A stretch of 7,836 nt of DNA from an uncultured Akkermansia sp. (GTDB lineage: Bacteria; Verrucomicrobiota; Verrucomicrobiia; Verrucomicrobiales; Akkermansiaceae): assembly GCA_900766865.1 (NCBI GenBank), contig CAAFXA010000042.1, positions 1 through 7,836 on the forward strand, in the 5' to 3' direction. Each line of letters opens with the position of its first letter. Position 1 is the first letter of the stretch. A model generated the notes under the pieces. It was not told the DNA's origin and did not search any database. It saw nothing but the letters and a program-made list of their open reading frames with translations. The translations under genes were made by a program, and so were the position numbers. Of the stretch, positions 1 through 6,136 are shown one piece after another.

Positions 1-3000
1 AAGGCAGAAGGCGCAATTTCTGTAAGCGTGATGGAGCCGTCCGGCTTAATGAGCTCTTGCTTAGTCTTGCCGATACCTGCACCAACTCCGGCAAAGGCAT
101 CCTCAGTGGCATCGTTGTCCATGGCCAGCACGCCGCCTTTACCCACCACCAGCGCGTGGGGATAGGTAAGATCGACATCTCCCACAACCAGGAAGGTCTC
201 GTCCATCATGTCCAGCGAATGCAAGACCAACGCTTCATCCACCACAAAATGACCGCCCTGTATGGCCAACTCATTCAGCCAGGCACTGTTGACGGATTGG
301 GTGGCGTTACCTTCCTTCAGTACGTTGAGCTCGCCATCTGCATCGTGGCGGCCGTAATGGTGTTTTTCATGGCCGATATCCGTCGGCGTGCCTTCATACT
401 GCACGGTTTTCTGGAAGTCGCCGAAACCGAGCACACCATCATAATCACCCTGAATGGTACCCAGTATCTGCAGTGTGATGGCCTTTTCGTTGCTCATGTT
501 CACAACGGAGGAATTGATGCGTGCACCACTGTTTCCGCCGCCAATCAGGGAGTTTACCTGCGCAATCTGAGGGGAACCGGCGGTTGCCGTTCCCAGCGCA
601 TCCAGCGCCAGCACAGTGCGCTCCGTACCATGCTCTACCGACAGGTCGATGTTGGCGTTGAGCCAGTTACCGCCGCTGGCATCCTGTGCTTTGTCCACGG
701 TCATGATTTCCAGCTGCACCTTGCCGCCGGCGGCATTCGGGTCTGTGGCACCCTGGAAATTGCCGTCCATTCTCACCGTGCCGTGGAAATTGTCCGGATT
801 AAGCACCTTGAAGACGGCATAGCTGTACTGTCCCTCTGCATGAGAGAAGCCGTAGAGTGTCACCACTGTATCGGTGTCGCCCACAAGCGTGGTTAACACC
901 ATCTTCTTATCGTGGGCGTTGCCCAGTCGGGCATCCACCAGCGCATCATAGTCCGGCTTGGAGGGGTCCACATGCACGGAAGTTCTGACGGTATTCTGGA
1001 TAACCGTGGTTTCCATCTGTTCGCCCTCGAAGGCGTGCAGATGCGCATATTCCGCCTTGTTGTCCGCAAAATCCGCCTGCAACAGCGCACCATTGACGAT
1101 GTATATCTCACCGGTGCCCAGCGCATTCTTATGCTGCATCACGATGCGGCCACCTTCCAGCACCGTACCGCCGGTAAAGCTGTTATCCGTAGCCAGCACC
1201 GCTGTGCCGTCACCCATTTTACGGAGACTCGTAGCGCGGCTGCCGAAGCTCTCGTACCTCTCATTCTCTTGGGGATCGCGGATGGTGCCGGGGGTTGTAT
1301 CATCGTCAAAGAAATAGTAATTCGTGGCGTCTTCCGTATCCTTCCCGTCTAGTGTAAAGTTGGCACCGATAACGATGGAAACCGGAGCCACATCACCCAC
1401 AATCTGCACTTTCTGGTAACCCACGGCGGCATCCTCCACGCCGTCAATGGCAAAGCCCGATTCCCCGGCCTTTACCACGTTGCCGGCATGCAGAACCTCA
1501 CTGGTCACATTTACCGTTTCATCGCTGCCAAGGTCTGTTTTCTGGCCATCCCACGTTACCGGTTGATAGAGATTACCGAAGAGTACCAGCTGCCCGTTGT
1601 CAAAGTCGAGATTTTCTTTCCACTTGTTATTTGCGACTGCCGGGGTGCTCGTATCGGACCAAATGTAATCCCCTTCCCGCATGCCGGACCACGTGCGGCG
1701 AGGGTCACCCACCACAGTCATGTAGAGGTAATCCTTATTACTCTCCGTCTTAATTTGCAGCTTGCCGTAGTACCCGGCTTCCAGTGCAACGGTCTGAGAA
1801 AAATCCTTATCCTTCAGCAGGGAGGAGCCAGACATCACCGCAATATCGCTTGCCGAGGCCAGGTAGAATGACTGACCACCGTAAAACTGTGTGGAAAGAT
1901 TTACATTGCTGAAATTGAGCGTGAAAGAGGTGGAATCACTTATACTGAGACTTCCGGTTACATTCAGCATGGTAGCGTTGTAATTGTCCTGATTGGCAGG
2001 CATCACGCCATTAATGTTGAACACAACGGAGGAATTCTCATTGTTGAGAGTAAGACTGCCATCTACAACTGCCTGCGTCGGCAGGGTGCTTCTGCCCGGC
2101 TGCTTGGTGGCACTTACCTCCAGCAGCCCGCCACCTACTGTCAGCTCGGTATTGGTGATGTTGGAGAGATTGTCCCACGGATTCTCCTTTACACCGATTC
2201 CGGTGACTCCCAGTTTCAGCACGGAAGAGCCTGCCAGATTCAGGTTACCGCTCAAGGAAAGATTATTGAAACCGAGTATACCATCCATCACCGACAAGTT
2301 CACCAGATTGGCAGAATGAATATACTGGGTTGCCAGGCCTCTCTTTTCCAGACTGAGCATCTCCACACCCAGTGAGCCATCGCCGGCAGAGGCGGGGTTG
2401 GCAGGCTTTACCTGATCAACGGAAGAGGTTGACAAATCAATGTAAGCCTCCGTGGGGCGGGTGTAGGAATGCGCAAAGCCCATGGAGCCGGAAAAGATGT
2501 GTTCTTCGGTGGAATTATCCGCCAGCACCAGATTGGTGATACCATCTGTCACCACGCGGACAGCCCAGCGCTCATCCGCTTGGTTCATGAGGCCTTTTTT
2601 GGGGAACTTACCCTCTCCCAAAGCAGTGGTAGTCTGCTGGTTTTCTTTTTCCCATGAGAAATTCCAACCTTTCCCCAGAAAGTCTGCCTCCAGAGATTGG
2701 ATGGTGATGTGTGAGCTCTCACTCAATACCAGAATATTATCTGAGGTGAGAGCATATCCTTTATCACCATATTTGTATTGATTGTTGCCGGCATCGCGTA
2801 TTCTCGGGTTGTCGCGCGTTAAATCCAGACATGCCTCGGAGAACACATCATCCACCAGAACCAACTGCACGGCACCGCAAAGGAATCTTTCTGCCGCAAC
2901 AGCCCCTTCATGGTTGCCTTGTTCTCGATAGTTGAATTCGTTTAAAAGTCGTACTGTGCCGGTGAAACGCTCCGGAGTCTCCCCCGGTGCGGAAACCGCC

Positions 3001-3920
3001 TGTTTCTCATTGATGGCAAAGGAGGATACATAGTTAAACGCTACCCTATTATTGGCCAGGTAGTCGGCCTGTGTCGTCGGCATGGCCATATAGGAGTAGC
3101 CATAGAGCCGCAGCTCACCATCACCACTGAGACCGCCGGTCAGGTTCAGGGTGCGCCAATCGGTCGGCACTCGGTTCTCCCCGTAGGAGCCGGTGCCGGT
3201 GGAAATGGTGACGTTTCCGGTGATATCCAGCCTATTTCTCAGCTCCGGTGCTCGGTATGCGGCATCGGAAGAATGGTAGTTCACCAGCAGCTTAGAACCA
3301 TTGGCCATGCTGATAGCACCCGAACCGGCTGCGTAGTCACAGCCGATGTAGAGGGTTGTATCCGCCCCCATGAAAATGCCGCCGCTGAATGTGTTGGCAG
3401 TGTTAAGGATAGCGGTGGCTTCGCCTTCGAGGGTAAGGGATGTTGCGCGGATGTTGCCGTTGCTGTCCGTATAGTCTGCGATGCTTCCGGGGCCATTAAA
3501 GGAATAGCCGTAATTCAGCACGGCACTGCCGGTGCCGCTGGTTTTTGTCGCGTCATTGGCGCTGATAACGATACTTCCCGGCGCTACGGTGTCGCTCAGG
3601 GTAATGTCACGTTGGGTGCTGCTGCTGTCATCGAACTGCACCGGGCGCCCATCCGAATAGGGCCCATCCTGCCAATTCGAGCTTTCTGCCGTTTCCTGAC
3701 TCTGCCAGACACCATCCACCCCGCCTTTCCATATCAGAGCAGGCATGGCAGCTACATCCAATGAAGCAGCCACCGGCTCACCGGCGTCCCCGGCTAATGC
3801 CGTGTACAAAATAGCTTCTCCATGAGCTTCCTCCGCCGTAGAGTCAGCCACGTCACCCTCCACCACATATTGTGCTTCTTCGGAAATTAACAGGGGGGGG
3901 CTATATCTTGTGCAAGACAT
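1..3920 (-). CDS. Giant secreted repeat protein with autotransporter-type (PATR) passenger repeats; 5' part, frame broken from its signal peptide
   Basis: This frame runs without a stop from an ATG at 3920 to the left edge, giving at least 1,306 codons; the C-terminus is outside the window. The product is rich in Gly, Asn, Ser, Thr and Asp, as expected of a beta-helical passenger. Two stretches fit the passenger-associated transport repeat (autotransporter-associated beta-strand repeat): residues ~158-205 (LNTANTFSGG, then AAGSGAISM) and ~899-948 (GDGTAVLATDNSFTGG, then NALGTGEIYI). Each follows a related module starting at Trp64 (WKGGVDGVW) and Trp744 (TWSGMREGDYIW). No catalytic motif was seen. 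Relatives usually end in an autotransporter beta-barrel or a PEP-CTERM signal, but which applies here cannot be seen. The ATG at 3920 is a poor start: an in-frame TGA lies at 3924-3926, no signal peptide follows, and a perfectly placed one sits in another frame just upstream. The true gene probably starts at 4018, with a one-base indel at 3893-3900. A likely role is adhesion or surface display. Confidence 0.85.
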   Translation of the reverse strand, partial: MSCTRYSPPLLISEEAQYVVEGDVADSTAEEAHGEAILYTALAGDAGEPVAASLDVAAMPALIWKGGVDGVWQSQETAESSNWQDGPYSDGRPVQFDDSSSTQRDITLSDTVAPGSIVISANDATKTSGTGSAVLNYGYSFNGPGSIADYTDSNGNIRATSLTLEGEATAILNTANTFSGGIFMGADTTLYIGCDYAAGSGAISMANGSKLLVNYHSSDAAYRAPELRNRLDITGNVTISTGTGSYGENRVPTDWRTLNLTGGLSGDGELRLYGYSYMAMPTTQADYLANNRVAFNYVSSFAINEKQAVSAPGETPERFTGTVRLLNEFNYREQGNHEGAVAAERFLCGAVQLVLVDDVFSEACLDLTRDNPRIRDAGNNQYKYGDKGYALTSDNILVLSESSHITIQSLEADFLGKGWNFSWEKENQQTTTALGEGKFPKKGLMNQADERWAVRVVTDGITNLVLADNSTEEHIFSGSMGFAHSYTRPTEAYIDLSTSSVDQVKPANPASAGDGSLGVEMLSLEKRGLATQYIHSANLVNLSVMDGILGFNNLSLSGNLNLAGSSVLKLGVTGIGVKENPWDNLSNITNTELTVGGGLLEVSATKQPGRSTLPTQAVVDGSLTLNNENSSVVFNINGVMPANQDNYNATMLNVTGSLSISDSTSFTLNFSNVNLSTQFYGGQSFYLASASDIAVMSGSSLLKDKDFSQTVALEAGYYGKLQIKTESNKDYLYMTVVGDPRRTWSGMREGDYIWSDTSTPAVANNKWKENLDFDNGQLVLFGNLYQPVTWDGQKTDLGSDETVNVTSEVLHAGNVVKAGESGFAIDGVEDAAVGYQKVQIVGDVAPVSIVIGANFTLDGKDTEDATNYYFFDDDTTPGTIRDPQENERYESFGSRATSLRKMGDGTAVLATDNSFTGGTVLEGGRIVMQHKNALGTGEIYIVNGALLQADFADNKAEYAHLHAFEGEQMETTVIQNTVRTSVHVDPSKPDYDALVDARLGNAHDKKMVLTTLVGDTDTVVTLYGFSHAEGQYSYAVFKVLNPDNFHGTVRMDGNFQGATDPNAAGGKVQLEIMTVDKAQDASGGNWLNANIDLSVEHGTERTVLALDALGTATAGSPQIAQVNSLIGGGNSGARINSSVVNMSNEKAITLQILGTIQGDYDGVLGFGDFQKTVQYEGTPTDIGHEKHHYGRHDADGELNVLKEGNATQSVNSAWLNELAIQGGHFVVDEALVLHSLDMMDETFLVVGDVDLTYPHALVVGKGGVLAMDNDATEDAFAGVGAGIGKTKQELIKPDGSITLTEIAPSA

Positions 3921-4018
3921 GTATCAAAACCTGCCCCTAAAACGACATAAAAAAGCGAACCGGACACCGCACACGCCCGAAAACTACAGGAACAGCATGA
4001 TGAACACCTCTTTTTCAT
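3887..4018 (-). CDS. Detached signal-peptide frame of the giant repeat protein (43 codons, ends at the frameshift)
   Basis: An ATG at 4018 opens a 43-codon frame that stops at TAA 3887-3889, just after the C8 run. It reads as a signal peptide. The basic N-region is MKKR, followed by a Cys-rich segment. The hydrophobic core is roughly residues 17-31 (AVSGSLFYVVLGAGF), and a signal peptidase I-like site follows at CLA/QD (after residue 36). With nine C instead of eight, the frame would continue from ...AQDIAPP into LLISEEAQYVV, the N-terminus of the main frame. The two frames are therefore best read as one gene split by a single missing base. No Shine-Dalgarno site is visible before 4018. The odd feature is five cysteines before the core. 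If the indel is real, cells with this sequence make only a short abortive peptide from this start. Confidence 0.6.
   Translation of the reverse strand: MKKRCSSCCSCSFRACAVSGSLFYVVLGAGFDTCLAQDIAPPC
3893..3900 (-). repeat. Poly-C tract of 8 (G8 on the plus strand) at the frameshift of the giant protein gene
   Basis: Eight identical bases sit exactly where the signal-peptide frame and the passenger frame meet. Adding one C, or removing two, makes the gene continuous. Homopolymeric C/G tracts near the 5' end of surface-protein genes are a known substrate for slipped-strand phase variation. They are also a known place for sequencing indels, so both readings stay open. Confidence 0.8.
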
Positions 4019-4074
4019 AAAGCATTTACAGGACTAATTGATGACAATCGACTCGAATACAGCGAAACGCGGAC

Positions 4075-4103
4075 AGTGTACTCCTTTCGAGAATTTATTA
4101 CAA
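4075..4103 (-). promoter_or_regulatory. Possible promoter of the giant repeat protein gene
   Basis: On the minus strand TTGTAA (4103-4098) and TACACT (4080-4075) are separated by exactly 17 bases. Each box matches 4 of 6 bases of the sigma70 consensus. Transcription would begin near 4068, leaving about 50 bases before the ATG at 4018. The match is moderate and no other support is visible. Confidence 0.3.
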
Positions 4104-4184
4104 GCTAATAATTAGGTATCTTCGTCATAGAGACATAACTACCCCGAAAAGAACGCGGTAGAAAGAGGGGCAATTTGTTATAAA

Positions 4185-4203
4185 GTATGGGCATCTCCCA
4201 TAC
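4185..4203. repeat. Perfect inverted repeat, 7-bp arms, 5-base loop
   Basis: GTATGGG (4185-4191) and CCCATAC (4197-4203) flank CATCT. There is no T-run on either side, so it is not a typical terminator. It could be an operator for the divergent region or a short RNA hairpin; nothing in the sequence decides. Confidence 0.4.
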
Positions 4204-4274
4204 GCGCCATAAAAGCCGGAAAAGGTATTGTCCTGGTGGCAATACAAAGCCGGCCAGAACGAAAAGCGGAGAAT

Positions 4275-4292
4275 AAAAAAAATCCCCCCCCC
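4275..4292. repeat. Adjacent A8 and C9 homopolymers
   Basis: Eight A (4275-4282), one T, then nine C (4284-4292). This is a second long homopolymer within 400 bases of the C8 tract, but in apparently non-coding DNA. It could vary in length and change spacing upstream of either divergent gene, but that is inference. Confidence 0.6.
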
Positions 4293-4441
4293 GAAACAAA
4301 TACACGCTTAGTTATGACCATTCCCCCATTCTCCAGCCTCCTTGCCATCGCCGCTCATGCCCTACAGGCACCCGCCAAACCGGGAAGCTTACCCATCAAC
4401 ATCAACAGGTCAGGGAGAGAAGCCCCGAAATTGCTCCATAG

Positions 4442-4471
4442 AAAAAGGCACCCGAAATGGGTGCCTTTTTT
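4442..4471 (-). terminator. Strong rho-independent terminator, works in both directions
   Basis: GGCACCC (4447-4453) pairs with GGGTGCC (4459-4465) around a GAAAT loop, with A5 before and T6 after. The A/T flanks make it a valid terminator on either strand. On the minus strand it begins a few bases after the stop (4478) of the small frame at 4478-4627, the placement expected for that gene's own terminator. On the plus strand no credible gene ends here. Confidence 0.85.
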
Positions 4472-4477
4472 ATGGAA

Positions 4478-4627
4478 TTAACGAGCCATCTGCTTGGAAA
4501 AGCTTTGACTGGAAACCGCGTTTTTTGCTTTACCTACGTACACTCTCGAAAAATCGAGCAAGTCCATTCTAATATATTGGAGAGTAACGCCTTGGGAAAC
4601 GATGCGGCCGATTCGGGAGACTATCAT
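4478..4627 (-). CDS. Small hypothetical protein, 49 aa, closed by a terminator
   Basis: ATG at 4627 opens 49 codons ending in TAA at 4478-4480. The peptide begins MIVSRIGRIVSQGVTLQYIR and ends SSQSFSKQMAR; a later Met (residue 21, MDLLDFSRVY) is an alternative start. It is basic, has no clear membrane segment or signal peptide, and I do not recognise it. The main support is position: the strong terminator at 4442-4471 follows its stop by only a few bases, in a divergent region where that terminator otherwise has no gene to serve. Against it, the first third lies inside an ~80-bp repeat whose second copy (5870-5948) breaks this frame by a one-base gap, and differences between the copies are not biased to silent positions. 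It may instead be a short non-coding RNA with the same terminator. Confidence 0.3.
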   Translation of the reverse strand: MIVSRIGRIVSQGVTLQYIRMDLLDFSRVYVGKAKNAVSSQSFSKQMAR

Positions 4628-4645
4628 ATCGCTTGTAAGAGGTCA
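4566..4645 (+). repeat. Copy 1 of an ~80-bp dispersed repeat, upstream of the protease gene
   Basis: Aligned by eye with 5870-5948, about 65 of 80 positions match, with one single-base gap. The outer parts are nearly identical: ATTCTAATATATTGGA at the start and ATCGCTTGTAAGAGGTCA at the end, with a variable middle around a shared GCCGATTCG. The start contains a near-palindrome TCTAATATATTGGA. Both copies have the same orientation and enclose the protease gene. Candidate roles are a shared regulatory leader, a small-RNA fragment or a remnant of a mobile unit. Confidence 0.8.
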
Positions 4646-4676
4646 GGCATGTATATGCCGGATCCCTTTATTTTAA

Positions 4677-4705
4677 TTGATTAACAGGTGACGTTTTGTT
4701 ATAAT
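4677..4705 (+). promoter_or_regulatory. Sigma70-type promoter of the IdeS-like protease gene
   Basis: TTGATT (4677-4682) and a perfect TATAAT (4700-4705) are 17 bases apart. Transcription should begin near 4712, giving an untranslated leader of about 16 bases before the ATG at 4728. That leader is T-rich and has no Shine-Dalgarno site, so translation must start by another route. Confidence 0.75.
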
Positions 4706-4727
4706 CACGCGTGTAATTTTTTTCTTT

Positions 4728-5678
4728 ATGAAGCTTACTCATTTTCATATAGTCTCCATGGGGCTGGTGGCCGGATTGCCTGCCGCAGACGGTTCTACTT
4801 ATGACGCTGCGACCGGAACCGGTACTGTGTGGGCTCAGGATGTTTCACAAGAACGTGGTTGGTATGATGCCAATAAAATTGATAATAATGATGGCGATGC
4901 GGACGATAACATGTGCTATGCCGCCTCGGCCGCGAACCTCATCGCTTGGTGGCAGAATGGCGAATATGGTAAGAATCTTACATCTTCCGCTCCCAGAGAT
5001 ATCGATGATATCTGGCAAACGTACATAACGAGTAATGATAATAAGGATAATTGGAGCACAGGCGGAAAACAGGGCGCTGCCCTGAACTGGTGGGTTTCGG
5101 GGGTGTATTTACCACAAACTGACGCTGACATGGAGCGATTTTTCTCTGAAACAGTGTGGGAGACTCCGCTGACATTTCAGCCTTTCGAGGGGTATTATTT
5201 CGACCGATATGGGCTTACGCAGTCGCAGCTCGGAGCCCTCATCAATGAGACATGGATATATGCTTACACCCCCTGGAGCATCTCGGCTGTTGATTTCAGG
5301 GAGCTTTTTAATACGGGTTCCTGTATTGCTCTTACCATCTACGCCGAAGGTGCTCCTTGGTCCCATGCTATCACGATGTGGGGGGCAGAGTATGAAAAAG
5401 GCGAGCTTACAGCACTATGGCTTACGGATTCTGATGATTATACCGTAACCACAGACCCCAGACTTTTCAGGGTTGAGGCCGAACTAACAACAGATAAGAA
5501 TGGGGTAGAAAAAATCTTCCTCGACAAAGATGTTTATGGCGAAGGTTTTTTTATTGCCGAAGTATACACGCTGAATGCCAGTGCGTCCAAAAGCTGGCAG
5601 CTTGTCCCCGAACCCACAAGCGCAACACTCTCCCTGCTTGCTTTGGCCGGTTTGGCTGCCCGCCGACGCAGAAATTAA
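4728..5678 (+). CDS. IdeS/Mac-family cysteine protease (peptidase C66-like) with PEP-CTERM anchor
   Basis: This 316-residue protein resembles the streptococcal immunoglobulin-cleaving enzymes IdeS/Mac (family C66). The visible matches are GWYDANK (44-50; IdeS has GWYDITK), the nucleophile region NMCYAASAANLIAWW with Cys63 (IdeS CGAATAGNMLHWW), SHAITMWGA with His213 (IdeS NHVINLWGA) and LTALWLTDSDD with Asp234/Asp236 (IdeS TDSDS). Lys50 corresponds to the oxyanion-hole lysine. All expected catalytic residues are therefore present. The N-terminus is a short, weak signal peptide, cleaved perhaps after Ala19-Ala20. The C-terminus is a PEP-CTERM signal: PEP at 294-296, a hydrophobic segment to ~311, then RRRRN. 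The enzyme should thus be exported and held at the cell surface by an exosortase-type system. IdeS cuts IgG at the lower hinge; whether this homologue targets an immunoglobulin is unknown. The start follows a near-consensus promoter by 22 bases. Confidence 0.9.
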   Translation: MKLTHFHIVSMGLVAGLPAADGSTYDAATGTGTVWAQDVSQERGWYDANKIDNNDGDADDNMCYAASAANLIAWWQNGEYGKNLTSSAPRDIDDIWQTYITSNDNKDNWSTGGKQGAALNWWVSGVYLPQTDADMERFFSETVWETPLTFQPFEGYYFDRYGLTQSQLGALINETWIYAYTPWSISAVDFRELFNTGSCIALTIYAEGAPWSHAITMWGAEYEKGELTALWLTDSDDYTVTTDPRLFRVEAELTTDKNGVEKIFLDKDVYGEGFFIAEVYTLNASASKSWQLVPEPTSATLSLLALAGLAARRRRN

Positions 5679-5869
5679 GGCTCCGTTTTCTTCATACCAT
5701 CAATCGCAGCACCATTGCTCCTGCGGGGTGAACGCTGCGCGGTACTTGCCTCGGCCTAGCCCTGCAAGGACGAAGCCGGCTCCCTGTTGCCTTACAGCCG
5801 TCGGCAACTTTGCCTGCGATGCGGCATGTGAACCATGGCATGCTTACTGCAACGGGCCGGGGTAAGCTT
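5679..5869. other. GC-rich intergenic stretch; 49-codon minus-strand open frame of doubtful reality
   Basis: After the protease stop there is no classical terminator. A minus-strand frame runs from ATG 5841 to TGA 5692-5694; it is extremely Arg/Cys-rich (for example GSRLRPCRARPRQVPRS), converges on the protease gene and has no visible ribosome site. The composition suggests a structured or repeated non-coding element rather than a protein. Short dyads are present, such as GTTGCC...GGCAAC, but none is long. I cannot assign a function. Confidence 0.35.
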
Positions 5870-5948
5870 ATTCTAATATATTGGAAGTAACATCTTGGGA
5901 GACAGCTCCGCCGATTCGAACGGCTTTCTTATCGCTTGTAAGAGGTCA
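5870..5948 (+). repeat. Copy 2 of the ~80-bp dispersed repeat
   Basis: This is the direct-repeat partner of 4566-4645, about 1.3 kb away. Its middle forms a hairpin, GCCG-ATTCGAA-CGGC (5910-5924), that copy 1 lacks. It ends with AGAGGTC directly before an ATG (5948), which opens a frame running into the gene at 6137-6487. The AGAGG is only two bases from that ATG, too close for a normal ribosome site, and the same bases occur in copy 1 with no gene there. Confidence 0.8.
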
Positions 5949-6101
5949 TGGAAAATGAAATGCAGCATTGCGAATGCAGGCACCTTGCCTCTAAATTGAA
6001 AATCAGACTTTTAGGGATGGGCAAGAACCTCTCATACGTACTACTTGTCATTCTTGAAGAGTCTCCAACTCTCAAAAATCTAATCTTTTACAAATTTACG
6101 C

Positions 6102-6130
6102 TTGCATCAGCATTACCAATGCTGTATATT
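6102..6130 (+). promoter_or_regulatory. Promoter of the small protein/Sel1 unit with palindromic operator in its spacer
   Basis: TTGCAT (6102-6107) and TATATT (6125-6130; 5 of 6 matches) are 17 bases apart. The spacer itself is a perfect dyad: CAGCATT (6108-6114), ACC, AATGCTG (6118-6124). A palindrome filling the -35/-10 spacer is the usual seat of a dimeric regulator, either a blocking repressor or a MerR-type activator. Six bases separate the -10 box from the ATG at 6137, so transcription would begin at or next to that A, predicting a leaderless message. Confidence 0.55.
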
Positions 6131-6136
6131 ACCAGC

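Larger units (their letters stand above)
4104..4441. other. Intergenic stretch without a supported gene
   Basis: This lies between the promoter of the giant minus-strand gene and the terminator at 4442-4471. Open frames exist on both strands (a 66-codon minus frame with a GTG start at 4305; plus frames crossing the terminator), but none has a convincing start, a recognisable product or support from context. It holds a small hairpin (4185-4203) and adjoining A8 and C9 runs (4275-4292). Confidence 0.5.

Noticed and set aside
57..896. Long plus-strand open frame (279 codons), and several shorter plus-strand frames between 57 and 3764
   Set aside because: They lie antisense to the giant minus-strand gene, whose protein has clear repeat motifs; the plus-strand peptides are Cys/His-rich and match nothing I recognise. 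They are shadows of codon structure on the other strand.
4105..4305. 66-codon minus-strand frame, GTG start, hydrophobic N-terminus, crossing the C9/A8 runs
   Set aside because: A second frame across much of the same stretch is also open, the start is GTG without a ribosome site, and the peptide is not recognisable. Hydrophobicity comes largely from the T-rich run.
4314..4481. 55-codon plus-strand frame whose first ~25 residues resemble a signal peptide (MTIPPFSSLLAIAAHALQA)
   Set aside because: The frame runs straight through the strong terminator at 4442-4471 and has no promoter or mature part; likely chance.
5706..5730. CGCAG...CTGCG dyad after the protease stop as a terminator
   Set aside because: Only five base pairs with an 11-base loop and no T-run; too weak to call.
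5948..6136. N-terminal extension of the small protein to an ATG at 5948 with AGAGG just upstream
   Set aside because: The AGAGG is two bases from the ATG, it belongs to a repeat also found without a gene, and a promoter with palindromic spacer lies inside this extension. Kept as an alternative start only.
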